From Zantedeschia hybrid cultivar (Eukaryota > Streptophyta > Magnoliopsida > Alismatales > Araceae): 64,000 nucleotides of DNA. Positions 33,081-46,324 of this stretch are shown in pieces. The translations under genes and the position numbers were made by a program. The stretch is taken from NCBI GenBank assembly GCA_030544215.1, contig JARZZO010000012.1, forward strand, positions 41,765,194 to 41,829,193, read 5' to 3'. The notes below the pieces were generated by a model. That model saw only the letters and a program-made list of their open reading frames with translations, made no database searches and had not been told where the DNA came from. Each line of letters opens with the position of its first letter. The first letter of the stretch is position 1.

Positions 33081-33649
33081 CTGTTGTCTACTGCCTGAGG
33101 TTCTCCGAGCAGAATAAAGTTCTGGTTTGAATAGAGTCGAAGAACAACGATGCGATTCAGGTAGTTTCTTGTTTTGTTCTTCAGTTCTCAGATTTCTGAT
33201 TTGCTTGCTACTACCCATTACATATTAAGCATTACAGGCCATCCCGGCCACAGATCATACGCACTGGGGCTAACACCCCCTTTTTCTCATAGGAACACCT
33301 TTCTTGATGTCTTCACCTCTCTCTGATTGGGTCGGTCCCTCGATCAAACTAGAGTGGTTGGCATTAAAGACTTCCGTAAGTCCCCAAAATCAAGGTATTC
33401 CTCCTTGTTCATCGGGCTGGTTGTACCAATCGAAGTCCTGGTTAGATTTTCATGTCGTTGTGAGAAAAAGCCTTAGAGTATAACAGTGGAAACTGAACTA
33501 AAACTAGGATCTTACCCGTTGAGTGAATTTGTGATTAACTGAATCCAAATAATCCAACAAGGAATCCCGAAACAACGTTAAGCATCCACTTGTTTGTCTA
33601 ATCTCTGCACAACTTGTCTGCAAATCTTTGTTAAAAAAAAATTAATACC
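33081..33649 (+). other. LTR end and leader before element A gag
   Basis: About 570 bp with no gene. It contains one more GAGTCG...GATGCGATTCAG palindrome (33126-33160) and an A-rich run just before the gag ATG. No recognisable PBS (Asp, Arg or Met type) was seen. Confidence 0.5.
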
Positions 33650-36279
33650 ATGTTGCTTCGATCAGGTAGGTATTTGAGCATGGCTTCAGATGCTCTAGTC
33701 AACTACGAGGGAGATGCTAATGCCCCTCTTGAATCTGATTATCACTATGAGAACGGGGGAGATGCTAATGCCCCCGGTGATCCCCATTCTTATCCATTTC
33801 AACATGAGGGAAACCACCAAATCCCTCCTCCTTGTGCTTATGATCAACATAATTCTGGCTCTGATCTTCCTCCGCATGTGCATGCGGTCTCTAATCCTGT
33901 CTTTGAGGGAGCCATGAACCCGAATGAGCCCTCATATTCCAATCCCTCTGATCTAGTCAACGCTCTGGGAGTTCTGGCCTCCCACCTGGATCCTCAACAG
34001 TTTAAGGCAATCCAATCCATTTTAAAGGGGAAGACACCCATGCAGTCTACTAAACTGAATCATGTCGTTCCCCCTGCTGTTCCTCAACCTCCTCCCCACC
34101 ATACTTCTTTCATTCACCAGGCTATGGAAGGCCTTCAAGTTTCAACTTCTCGACCAGCTGGGCCACAACTATCCTCCTAAAGGCAACCGGCTAGGCCGCC
34201 CACGCCAACTTATCAAAATGCCCTCGGGCATGACGGAAGCGCTGCCGGACCTCAACCATATTGTCCCCCTTCCCCACATACTCTAGGCAGCAGGCCTATC
34301 CTGTACTACCACCACCTCCTCCCCAGGCTGATCCAACGACTCAAGCTCTGCTCGCAAAGATGGAGCGTATGGATGAACAGTTCAATAATTTTCAGAAAAT
34401 AATGGGAGTTAAGGTTGCACCTGAGATTAGTCTTCTAAGTCTGCCTGTGTTTCATTTGCCGCCCTCAAAAATGCCAGTGTATAGAAAATACAATGATACT
34501 AGTAACCCCTTCACCCATTTGAAGGAGTTTATGTACGAGTCCTCCTTCTGGCAGAACGACAAGAGGTCTTTGGCATTCCTATTCAGGAAATCGTCAGAAG
34601 GGCTAGCCCTCGAGTGGTTCTTCCCATTAGAACCGTCTGAAGTGGAAGATTACGGTATCGTATCCCGAAAATTTATTCAATGATACCAGGACAGAGTCAC
34701 ACCGTCTCTATCCATCATTGATCTGGTTGCTGAGAAAATAAAGCCCGATGAGGACTTCGTCACATTTGCTGATAGATGGAGGAGCATGGCAGAGAAGATT
34801 AAGGATTATATGTTTGAATCTAAACAAGTCAAGATGTTGATTTCCAATGCCACCCCTCAATACAAACTGGTCCTAGTTTTGAATAACCTGACCAGAATGG
34901 CAGAACTTTATGAGAGGACGCGTTACTGTCAGAACGCCTTCAAGGATGCCACTTTTCCAATGTCTTTGATCCTTACCGACCCAACAGACCTCCACCTCGG
35001 AAGTCTACCGTGCCAAATCCTCCTAGCACGGGTCCGACAACTGAAGGCACGCTCTCTCACAAGCAAATCAGCACTATGAAAAACAATCAGCCCCAGTTCA
35101 CAAGAAACCAGCAACCACCAAGCCAGCAAGGTTATAGACCTCCAAACCAACAAGGGTATAGACCTCCGAACCAGCAGGGTTACAGACCCCAGTAGCCATA
35201 GTACCAGCCACAGCAACAGCTCCCGAACCAGCAACAGTATCAGCAACCCTAGTACCAGCAGCAGAACCAATAGCAGTACCAGCCGCGCGCACCGCCGGCG
35301 TACCATAATGTACCTCCCCCAAACGATTACAACCAACAGAAGAAGCCTCCAGGCCCTAAAAGGGTGACATATCCAGCACTCCCAGAATCTTTACTGGACA
35401 TTTTCAATGCCCTGATGGCAGCCAATACCTTAGTCTTGCCCAGGGAAAAGACAGTCTGGCCCCAAAATGCCAACACTTCCAGGTATTATGCCTTTCACAG
35501 GCGACCTGGACATACAATAGTTACTTGCTTCCAATTCCGAGATTACATCCATGATCTTAATGATCAAGGAGGCATTGATTGGGAGGAGATGAGGAAGTAC
35601 ATATCTGCCTTGAAGGCAAGAAGACTTCAACAACAACAACAACAACAATAACAACCACAACAGCAACAGCAGCAGCAACAACAGAGAGCGCCAGCACATG
35701 CGGCAACACCTCCGAACATGGGTATAGTGCAAAACCCACTTCTGGAGCATCAACATCAAAATCAGATTGCCCCCATCTTGACGAATAGCCATTCTGAGGC
35801 TAATCGAGGGCAGCAGTGGAAGATAGAGGATTCTTCCTCTATTTACTCAACAGGCCATCAACCGAGCACCGCCGACCAACCACCACGCCGCATTCTTCGC
35901 ATACCCAAACCGCAACCCATTACCATTACACCTGTACCAACACCCGCATACCTTCTACCCACACCCATTACACCATCCACCACCACGCCACCATTAAACA
36001 ACCATCCACAAGCCAATTATGCACCCCTACTACCATCCAAACCATTACTCCGCATGCCATTTCCCACATCATCCACCACAACCACTCACCCCAGTGACAC
36101 ACAGCCATCCAAACTGCTACTTTGTATGCCATTCCCCACTTCACCTGCACCAACCACTTACCCCTCCACCATCCAACTATCTAAACCCCTCATCCGCACC
36201 ACGCCTCCACCAAACAACCCCGCGCCGTCACCCATTTGCCAACCCCCCACACCATCTAAACCATCCACCAACCCCGCGG
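33650..36279 (+). pseudogene. Element A gag with start codon (unit 2)
   Basis: This is the only place in the window where A's gag start is visible: MLLRSGRYLSMASDALVNY. The frame includes two copies of a GDANAP motif and runs to TAA at 34178. The gag core (YNDTSNPFTHLKEFMYESS, LALEWFFPL, IVSRKFIQ, FVTFADRWRSMAEKI) lies at about 34486-34830 in another frame, with TGA at 34681-34683. Then come the NQQGYRPP repeats (35119-35190), the broken CxFHxxxGH finger (35484-35530, first Cys now Tyr) and the Thr/Pro-rich tail. The inactivating changes are the same as in unit 1. Confidence 0.87.
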
Positions 36280-38599
36280 TGTAACGACCCACCACCCTAT
36301 AATCGGGGATCCGATTACTAAATGGGTACCGAATCATTAATTTGGGACCAAACCAGGATCTAGTAAGTCTGGGAAATAAATAATACTAAGCTAAACATTC
36401 ACATCGCATTGAATTGAAATAAAAGTGCAGGAATTAAAATTATTACAATGCGACTCGATACAGCAAATAATTACATTCTCCAACAGAAGGAAATAATTAA
36501 ACATACAGGCCAAAGATAAACAACAACTACATCGGGGCATACCCCGGAACAACCGCTGAAGGCACACCACACCCGGCCGCACACGCCGCTCTAAGTCTGT
36601 TGGGAGTCCTCACTTGAAAACCGCAGGGGTGAGTCTCAAGACAAGACTCAGTAGGGATCCTTCGATCCCCACTGCCCACGCACACACCCACAAGTGTAAA
36701 GTACAGCTAACGGTAAAGTAACAAGTGTAGTGGCAGGTACAATATCTAATTCTCTACGTGAGAACACATGCAGTCGAAATATAATAATCATGCACATTTT
36801 AAACCAACCGTTAGAAAACCCACAACTGCCGTCTCGATAGAACTCGCCGACCGTACAAACAACGGTGAGAAGAACCTCGACCCGCTGAGACCAAGGAGCA
36901 GCCCCTCGGATAGCACGCTCGCTACTCCGGCCCAACTGGCTCAGGTGACTACCCCTTCCCTCAGCATGAGTGACTCTCCGAATGTACCACTCCGACACCG
37001 GTACTAGCTGACCCCGGGGTTCACCAGGTGACCCTCTCTCACTAGGCATCACCCCGCCCACGCCCCCACCGGCGCTGTGCTCACGCCCCCACCAGCACAG
37101 GGTGATAAAGCGCTACAATGTCACTCCAGGTCCACAGTAACTGAAAACCCAACACAGTGCGATCCGGTCACGTGAAAAGCCCGCGATCGCATAACACACA
37201 TAGAACCATCCGATCATGAGGAATCCATCTCTATCGGGTGCACTAAAACATGTGCTAACCAACTATCTAGCAGTATGAACACGTTTTACTGGCATGAATT
37301 AGTGAGATTCTGTCTTGAATCGCGTCGACCGAGGTCGACGCCATTCAAGCTCCATGTACAGGTTCATATAAATCAGTCTTCAGAATCTGGCCTTAAAAGG
37401 CGTCGACACCAGTGGTCGCCTTTTAAAAGGTGTCGACATCCCCAGACGCCATTCAACACGGAAATCCGGAAATTCCAAGGTCTTATTCAGGAGATTTCTG
37501 CGGTTAAAAAGCGTCGTGAGTTCCTGACGCCATTCAAAAACGCGTCGTTCACCCCCGACGTCTTTTAGCCACAGAATTCCCAACCTGGCAGACTTTCTGT
37601 CAGTCGATTCCTGTCTAAAAGGCGTCGTGATGGCCCGACGCCCTTCAAAAAGGCATCGACCATGCACGACGTCTTTCAACCCCAGGAACCAGAACCGCCC
37701 TAAGCCCGAGGGTTCTCTTTCAACCCCAAATAACCCCAAAAATCATCCAAAATGGAGGGAAACGAGGAGCAATACCATCCATAGGCGAACACCCTCATAG
37801 AAATCCTAAACATGCTCATTCTAACCCCCGAAACCAAAGATCTACCACATGCATAAACGAGGAAAACATGATTTTAAAGACAACGCTATGGGGAACGTCA
37901 CCCTACCGGACACTCGAGCGCCTCCGAGCTTCAAGCCGCCCGCCTGTCTCGCCCCACGCCGCCGCCGGTACCGCCGAGGTCGTCCTAGCCCCACCGTGAC
38001 GTCGGCCGCCGTCCGGAGTGTAGAACGCCGCAGTGGAAGTGGAGGTGGTAGGGGTAGGAGCCAAGTAGAGGATGGAGTGGAGTGAGAGGCGAAATGGTGT
38101 GAGGAAAAGAGGGAGGAGGAGGGGGGTCGCCGCCGGTCACCGGAGGAGGAGGAGAGAAGGAGAGTAGGAGGAAATGAGGGAAAGAAGGAGGGCTCGCGGG
38201 GTTAACCAAAGACTGGCTAAAATGCGTCGACATCTACGGACGCCTATCAGGTGACATGACGGCCGCTCTGACAAGATTCTAAAACGCGTCGTCCTAAACA
38301 GACGCCATTCAGACAACTTGTCAGGGCCGTACTCTGACACACCCATAGTCGCAGTCTGAAAGGCGTCGACCCACACGGACGCCGTTCAGACGACCTGACA
38401 GGGCCGTACTCTCGCGGCCCAAGGTCAGTCCACGTGGCACCCACGTGGCAGAACCTGAAACGAGTCTGCCACGGTGGACGCCGTTTAAAACGCGTCTCGA
38501 GGTCCTGACGCGATTCGACTCAGAACCTCCGCCCCTCACAAGGGCTAGAACAACGGGGGTCCGACCCGAAAACTGGATCCGAAAGTCTCGATCCTTACA
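36280..38599 (-). mobile_element. Solo LTR F (unit 2)
   Basis: Same insertion as 2471-4790, with the CGCGG target-site duplications at 36275-36279 and 38600-38604. I saw no differences from unit 1. Palindrome clusters lie at 37314-37690 and 38213-38521. Confidence 0.92.
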
Positions 38600-38604
38600 C
38601 GCGG

Positions 38605-39724
38605 TGCTCAAACTATCACCTACACCTTCCACCATTGAAGAACACACGCTCTGGAGCGGGAGAATATTCAACAAGGTCTTTCCTCAGTCTACAGTCAAAG
38701 ACGGCCCATGACAACCGCCAGAGGAAGCTAATAATGATGATAGTGCACCAGGCACTCAATACGACCTGTTGAAATAGTTAGACAAAACACCGGCACGAAT
38801 CTCTGTGCTTGAGTTGTTCAAAAGATCCAAGACCCATCAGGAGGCTCTGATGGAATATTTGCAGAATGTTATGGTCAACGAAGACGTGCCGGCAGAAAAG
38901 ATCACCATACTGTTAGTGTCTCAGGGGGATCAGCTGTCTATTACATTCCATACCTCGGAACTAGCACCACTAGCAGTCAGAAGCATGGCTTTGAGCATTA
39001 CGGTCAACATCTGCAAGAAGGCCGTAGATGCATGCCTGGTTGACACAGGGGCCTCAATCAACGTTTTATCACCGAAGACCGTTGAATTGTGTTGTATACC
39101 CAGGGAGAAGTGGCTGCCTTCCCCTATTTCTGTTACGGCATACGTCTACCCGTTCCCCTCTTGGAATGATTTATCTAAAGGTAGAATTAGGCCCTGTTTG
39201 TTACAATGAAGTCGAGTTCCACATCTTGAAAATCGATCCATCTTTGAAGGGTATCCTTGGCCACCCTTACATTAAGTCTCTCGAAGCAATTCTCTCTACA
39301 AATCATCAGTGCCTCAAATTTCTATATAAGGGACGCATCATTAAAGTTACCAGTATGCCGATTCTTACTACTACTCATTTCTTGAATATCAGGCCAACTT
39401 CTTTACCTGGCCAACAACCTTTGTTATCGGTATTACAGGTTTACCGTCCTGTGGTTGATCCCTTGAAAACTGCCACACTTAGTCCTTATCCGATTGATGC
39501 CATGAAGCGGGGGAAGTGCATGAGTACCCCTGGTTCGAAAATTATGATGAAGGGTGGCTATCAGCCAGGAAAGGGGATAGGCACACAATTGCAGGGCAGA
39601 ACTACGCCCATTAAAGACAACCGAACAACACCTGGTAATGGCCTGGGCTATAAGCCGAGAAAAGTCAGGCATGACATTGTACAACAACAAGAAAATGAAG
39701 ACGGCCAGAGGGCCTGGGAAACAA
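38605..39724 (+). pseudogene. Element A protease and G-patch region (unit 2)
   Basis: Same as 4796-5915. The DTGASINVLS protease motif is near 39043-39074, the frameshift at about 39140-39200, and the G-patch-like segment at about 39549-39659. Confidence 0.82.
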
Positions 39725-40366
39725 TGATCAATTGATTAATTAATTAATAAATGGTTATTAATTGATTAATAAAGCCAGTGAGGAGTCACTGGGCTTGTTG
39801 GGCCATTAATTGGACTAGTAATTGGGCCTAAAGGGTCACACGCAAATGATTCTCAAGGCGATGGATAAATAAGTGGGTTTTATACAAACCGGGGGTTTTT
39901 ATGAAAAATTCTGCGGTTAGTATAAAACATAGTGAACGGGCTGAGCAGGCCAAGCTGCTGCTAACCCTAGGTGCCCCTCCTCTGTTTCTCTCTCTCTCTG
40001 GCGTCCAGACAGATCCAGATCTGCTCCGCCGCTTCTCCGAATCCTGTTCGACGGGAAATCGTCCGCGCATTGCGGCGATCGTTGTGGCGACCGGCGGAGG
40101 TTTCGTGGGCTGCGAAGAACGAGGAGCGTGAGGATATCCGTCGCGAGGAGGATCGCGTGGACTTCGCTAGAGGCCTGGTGCTTGCGCGGCTTGCTGTGTC
40201 GCACCGACGGAACCGAACGGTTGCGGATTCAAATCCGCACACGGTGAGAACAGATAATCCGATTATCGTGTTTTTAGATTTTTCGAAACGGGAACGGATC
40301 TCCATTTTATTTTTTATTTCCGCTGCATGCTGCGCGGGAGATCCGGAGAAACCCGAGAACCCAATA
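39725..40366 (+). mobile_element. Copia E 5' LTR (unit 2)
   Basis: Same as 5916-6557, followed by the PBS at 40368-40383. Confidence 0.75.
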
Positions 40367-40367
40367 G

Positions 40368-40383
40368 TGGTATCAGAGCCAGG
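40368..40383 (+). other. Primer-binding site of copia E (unit 2)
   Basis: TGGTATCAGAGCCAGG, complementary to initiator tRNA-Met. Confidence 0.9.
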
Positions 40384-41084
40384 TTCCACTGTTTCTCGTC
40401 TCGTTTTGGTTTTCGATTTAATATTTTCAAGTATTTATTCCATGCACGAATTCGATTATATTGTTAGAACTGTGTTCATATGATGAACACAATATTAATT
40501 GGATTAATGTTCTGTAATTTTCGAATTTTATTTTGGAGATTTTTGGCGTTCTTCGTCGGACAAATAACAACAGGTTCCGGGCACCTTTGCAGCTTCATTC
40601 GGTCAACCCCAATCGTTGGGGAGGTGGGACGGAACCCCGATGATCTGGGGAAAATGACCGGTCTCCACCGGGCATTAAGATCGCCGCCGAGAAACCCCGA
40701 GAGGTAGCTGGAGTTGGGGGTCATCTTCCTCTTATTTGGTTTTATGAAAACCAGAAAATCTGTTTTTCAAAGAGGGAAAAGGGGCCCGAACAGCTCCCCT
40801 TTTTGGGGCCTTGCCGGCGCAGGGAAGCCCGCCGGCGCCGAGGACTGTTGCTGGTCGGCGCCGTACAACCCAATCGCCGGCCTCCACCACCTTGCAGCTT
40901 TGGGGAGTGGAAGAAGGGGTTCTCCGGCGGGCCCGCCGCCGCCCGAGGGGTTGCCGGTCGGACCGGACGGCACCGGCTAGGCTGCCCGCCGGAGTGGTGC
41001 CATCGCCGGGACCCAGCCAACCCCCCGCCGCCGGCACCTATCCCTGCATTAGGGTTAGGGTTCGGAGTGGGAGAGAAGGGTCTG

Positions 41085-41201
41085 GGGACCCGGTCCCGAG
41101 CCGGTCGGACCGGCCCGGGCCGGGTCCAGGGCTTGGTCAGACCAGGTCCGAACCAGGCGCCCTCTGTGGGCGCCTGGTCCGAGCCCTGGCTCGACCAGGG
41201 C
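41085..41201 (+). repeat. GC-rich hairpin cluster (unit 2)
   Basis: The same five inverted repeats as 7276-7392. Confidence 0.8.
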
Positions 41202-41438
41202 CCAAACCCTTAGGCCCAGCCCTTGTGGCTGAGCCATCTGCTAATTTTTCCCATTTATTAAACCCCTTGTTAAACCACAAATTTGCCCATTTAAATTATA
41301 ATGGAATAATAAAACAGTATTTAAAATTGGTTTTAAAATATTTATATTATTATTCAATTTTAATTTAAATGGGCTTATTAATGATTTTTGACACAATTTT
41401 GATTACCATTTAGTTGTTAATTTGATTAATGTTAATTG

Positions 41439-41949
41439 TTAGTTTAATAGTTAAACTAATGATTAATCTTAATAATACTAATTTAATGGTTAAATTAGTA
41501 ATGAATAATTATTAGTCTAATAGTTAGATTATTAATTATTATTTCAACTAATTGTTAATTAATATTTGAGTTAGTTATTAATTTAATTATTAAATTAATA
41601 ATTAACTTAGATGACTAATTTAAGTGTTAAATTAGTAGTCTTTAATTATTATTGTTAGTTATTAATTTAAGAGTTAAATTAATGATTAACATTAATCATC
41701 TAATCTAATAGTTAGATTAGTAATTATTAAATAATTAAAGTTAATTGTTAATTTAAGTGTTAAGTTAATAATTAATTTTAAATTAACTAATCTAAGAGTT
41801 AGATTAGTAATAAATTAATAATTGGAGTTAATTATTAATTTAAGTGTTAAATTATTAATTAACTTTATTGGACTAGTCTAAGAATTAGATTAGTCATTAA
41901 TAGTCTAATTGTTAGATTATCAATGGGGTTTAATCTAAGTGTAAGATTA
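41439..41949 (+). repeat. AT-rich hairpin array (unit 2)
   Basis: The same 12-13 three-base-loop hairpins as 7630-8140, with no difference seen. Confidence 0.85.
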
Positions 41950-42797
41950 TTAGAATTGTTCTAATTTACATGGAATAATATAGAATTATTAATTCAGAGT
42001 GTGTGCACATGTGATGTGTATTTATTACTTTTAAATTAGATTTAATTGCATGTTAAATTAATTAAAAGTGTTTTCGAAATTCAAAAACCAGTTTTGATTG
42101 GATCCCAGTTTTTGAAAGCCAAAATTATTTATTTTGAAAACTCTTTTATTTTAGCCATGTGATGCGCTAAATCATGTGTAAGATGTTTAAAACACACCGT
42201 GGTCATGGATATGGACTTACTTAATTATTCATGTGATGAATAGATTGTGTGGATCGTGGATGTTGATTATTTATTAATTGTTAATAAATAGAGGTATGCG
42301 TACCTCTCTCTCTCTCTTATACTCCGATGTACTTCTACTTCCCTCTCTCTTGTACTCGCCATAAGGCTCTCTTCTAATTACATGTAATTCTAGAATTAGT
42401 GTAATCTGATCGAGGCAATCGAGGAAGGAGCGAGGACGATCCACAGCTGCAACCAGGAAGGCGAAAAGATAGAGATCTCTTGCCTATGTGTTGCAGGTTA
42501 TCTAATATAATTGTTGTGTTAGATTGTGTGTGCGTTTGACTGTAGGCTCCAGTCAAACTCACTGTGCTATCTATGACCACACTAGACATATATGTGATGC
42601 AATGTTTTCTTTTGATTATAAATCAAAGTAGGTATAGTATTTACTAAATATATATGATATATTTTTATGCTATCACCTAGGAGAGACCAAGATAAAAGTT
42701 ATCTAAATACCCTCAGATAAACTCTAAGCCGTAACGCGAGTAGTTAAGAACTTACCGCGTTGTCCACCATCATTATAGTCATAGGATTCGAATCACT

Positions 42798-43124
42798 TTA
42801 AATAGGTTTGTTGTGCTATCCACAAGGCCTGTTTAATTGGGAGGAGAAACTGTGGCTAAGGCATTAGATGCCTATATGATCGGGGTAGAGGAACCATGTA
42901 GCTTTGTTGTGCTATCCACAAGGGCTACATGCAAATCTATGCTCGTCGCGTAACGATGGTTAGCTTAGACCAGAATTAATGGTTTGTTGTGCTATCCACA
43001 AGGCCCTTAAATCTCTGGGGACCGAAGCCATAATCAGATATTGCAAGGAGTTGCAAGTCCCATGAGTTGGGTCTTCTTTGATTGTATTACAGTTTGTTGT
43101 GCTATCCACAAGGCTGTAGTGCAA
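42798..43124 (+). repeat. Four constant-core hairpins (unit 2)
   Basis: Same as 8989-9315; the cores start at 42807, 42903, 42983 and 43093. Confidence 0.88.
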
Positions 43125-43305
43125 GTCATTGAGATTCTGATCCCCACTAGGAGACTGTCGACGCCTTCCGTTCTGTATAACTGAGGGTTATACAGTCCGT
43201 CGAAAATTAGTGGGAGTTAAACTTGAACAAAAGATCATGTCTTGTTTTAAATTTTAATAATTGAACATCTGCTAAATGGATTTTACTTATCTCCTGTAGG
43301 GAATT

Positions 43306-44264
43306 ATGTCGTCGAATAACCCACTCCGCGGCATACTTGATGCTCTTTTGACTTACCTGATCTACTCGGATTGGTTCAGATACCTGAAGAATGTCTTCAT
43401 ATATGAGCACATTGACTTTGTCCCTGGAGCTGATCCTCATGCTGAATCGGCATTAGATGCCCCTGAAGCAGAGATGACAGCTAACGATAAAAGATCGAAC
43501 GACAAAGGCAAAAGAGTAGTGAAGGGTGACTGCTTCTACTATAAGCAATATGGTCACTGGAAGAGGAACTGCAAGGAGTTCCTTAACGATAAAGCTCATA
43601 GAAAGGTGAAGCTGTCTGAAGCTTCAGATATCTATATGATAGATATCAACTTGTCAGTTAGAGATTCCATATCTTGGGTATTAGATACCGGATGTGCTTC
43701 TCATATCTGCCATGATGTGCAGATGCTGACAAGTAAGCGCAAGCTGAGACAAGGTGAGGTGGAATTGAGGTTAGGAAATGACGCAAAAGTTGCGACAATT
43801 GCTGTTAGGACAGCGAACCTCAGACTTCCATTAGGAGACGCTTTAATATTAGAGGATTGTTATTATGTTCCTAGCATAATAAAGAACATCAGATTAGTGT
43901 CTTGTTTGGACAAGATAGGATATAGGTTGACTATTGAAAATAGAAGTTGTTCGATTTATTATAGTAATAAATCAATAGCTTCGGCATCTTTAGTCAATGG
44001 TCTATATCTGTTAGATGTTTCTTATTATAATCTTCACATTGATAATGCTCTTAAGAAGAGCAATAATTGTGTGAACCAAGCCTACATGTGGCATTGTAAA
44101 CTTGGGCACATTGGCCAAAGCAGGTTGCAAAAGTTGCACAAGCATGGTTACTTCACAACATTCGATTATGAATCGTTTGCAACATGTAAATCCTGCCTTA
44201 TGGGAAAGAAGGCAAGATCTCCATTTACTGGACATGGAGAACGTGCCAAGGACATTCTGGAACT
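43306..44264 (+). pseudogene. Copia E gag remnant, protease, GAG-pre-integrase (unit 2)
   Basis: Same as 9497-10455. The zinc knuckle has Tyr in place of the second Cys (43540-43542), and the protease DTG is intact. Confidence 0.85.
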
Positions 44265-45139
44265 ATACATTCTAATGTATGTGGTCCTATGTCTACCCAA
44301 GCCAAAGGTGGCTACTAATACTTCATCACGTTCACCGATGACTTCTCAAGATTCGGCTATGTGTACTTAATGAAGTACAAGTCAGAAGCATTTGAAAAAT
44401 TCAAGGAGTTCAAGAATGAGGTAGAGAAGCAGTTAAGAAAGAGTATTAAAGTTCTTCGATCAGATCGAGGAGGAGAATACTTAAGTACTAATTTCACACA
44501 ATTCTTAAAGGATAATGGTATCCTTTCTCAGCTAACCCCTCCATATACACCACAAATGAATGGTGTATAAAAAAGGAGGAATCGCACCTTGTTGGATATA
44601 GTGCGATCCATGATAAGCTTTTCGGGATTACCAGTGTCCCTCTGGGGGTATGCTCTAGAGTCAGCAGCATACCTACTGAACAGAGTACCCAGCAAGTATG
44701 TGGCCTCTACTCTATATGAGATATGGAAAAGCAAGAAACCAGAATTTAAGCATGTTAAAGTCTGGGGTTGTCCTGCTCATGTAAAGAGGTATGATCCAGA
44801 CAAACTGGAATCATGAACTGATAAATGCAGTTTTGTGGGATATCCAAAGGAAACCTTTGGATACTATTTTTACCATCCTGGTGAACAAAAGATGTTTGTC
44901 GCTAGGAAAGCTGTCTTCCTAGAAGAGGAATACCTTCTCCAAGAGAACAGTGGGAGTAAAATAGTACTGGAAGAGGTTCCAGATCCCCAAACAGCTGCAT
45001 TATCATCAGATGAGATATCAGTTCATGAATCTGTTCAGGTACACACAAATGAGCCTCGTAGATCTGGTAGATTACCTAGACTACCCGAACGATATGTGGG
45101 ACATATTACTGAAGGTGAGTCTAAGATAGAATATAATGA
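44265..45139 (+). pseudogene. Copia E integrase (unit 2)
   Basis: Same as 10456-11330, but 44430 is C, so the codon is CAG (Gln) where unit 1 has a TAG stop at 10621. This leaves an uninterrupted frame from 44361 to 44567. The other stops and the two lost catalytic acids are shared. Confidence 0.84.
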
Positions 45140-46324
45140 GGATGATGATCCTAAAAGCTACCAGGAGGCCATAGAAGGCCCAGAAGCCGGGAAATGGCGA
45201 GAAGCCATGAACTCAGAAATCCAGTCCATGTACACCAACCAAGTTTGGAACTTGGAGGACTTGCCCGAGGGTATTGTACCCATCAGTTACAAGTGGATCT
45301 TTAAGAGAAAGATCGGTGCTGATGGACGGATCGACACTTATAAGGCAAGGTTGGTGGCAAAGGGATATCGTCAAAGGTAAGGAATTGACTATAACGAGAC
45401 TTTCTCACCAGTTGCCATGATAAAGTAGATCAGAGTTCTACTCGCCATTACTGCACATTTTGATTATGAAATCTGGCAGATAGATGTGAAGACTGCCTTC
45501 CTCAATGGTAACCTTGAGGAAGAGGTGTATACGATACAACCAGAAGGTTTCACATCCAAAGAATCTCTAGATAAAGTGTGCAAGCTTCAGAGGTCCATTT
45601 ATGGACTGAAGCAGGCTTCCCGAAGCTGGAACATAAGATTTGACGAGGCTGTCAAGTCTTATGACTTCATTAAGAATGAAGATGAGCCTTGTGTGTACAA
45701 GAAGACCAGTGGGAGTGCAGTCACTTTTCTAGTTCTTTACGTAAATGACATACTACTCATTGGGAATGATGTAGCTATGATGTCATCAGTAAAGATCTGG
45801 CTATCGAAAAACTTCTCCATGAAGGATTTGGGAGAAGCATCCTACGTATTGGGAATACGGATCTATAGAGATAGATCAAAGAGGATGCTTGGAATGACCC
45901 AATCCTTGTACATAGACACCATAGTCAAAAGGTTTGGCATGAAAAATTCTAAAAGAGGTCTCATACCGATGAGACATGGAATTATTCTCTCAAAGGAGCA
46001 GTCTCCTAAGACTCCTGATGCGAGGGCATTCATGGATAGATACCCTATACCTCTGCCATAGGATCTATCATGTATGCCATGCTATGTACACGGCCTGATG
46101 TTGCATTTGCTCTAAGTGTTACGAGCAGATTTCAGGCTGGTCCAGGCGAAGAGTACTGGAAGGCAGTGAAATGCATCCTTAAGTACTTGAGAAGAACTAA
46201 GGATATGTTTCTTGTCTATGGAGGAGGTGACTTGAAACTGCGAGGTTTTACTGACTCGAGTTTCCAGTCAGATCCAGATGATAGCAAGTCTATATCTGGA
46301 TTCGTGTTTACATTAAACGGACGC
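45140..46324 (+). pseudogene. Copia E reverse transcriptase and truncated RNase H (unit 2)
   Basis: Same as 11331-12515. The YVND catalytic block is at 45738-45749, and RNase H is cut at 46324 by the inverted LTR. Confidence 0.86.

Larger units (their letters stand above)
1..33809. repeat. Tandem duplication unit 1 (33,809-bp period)
   Basis: Every landmark in this stretch recurs exactly 33,809 bases downstream, from the gag at the left edge to the copia LTR near 30191. The offset never changes, so there are no net indels in about 30.2 kb, including the microsatellite. The differences I found are 7251 T versus G, 10621 T versus C, 23062 C versus T and 29260 A versus G. The unit starts inside element A's gag only because the window does; its natural boundaries probably lie in A's LTR. 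Comparison was by eye, so the difference count is a minimum. Confidence 0.97.
40384..43305 (+). other. Structured leader of copia E (unit 2)
   Basis: Same as 6575-9496 except for G at 41060, where unit 1 has T (7251). Hairpin sets lie at 41085-41201, 41439-41949 and 42798-43124. Confidence 0.6.
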
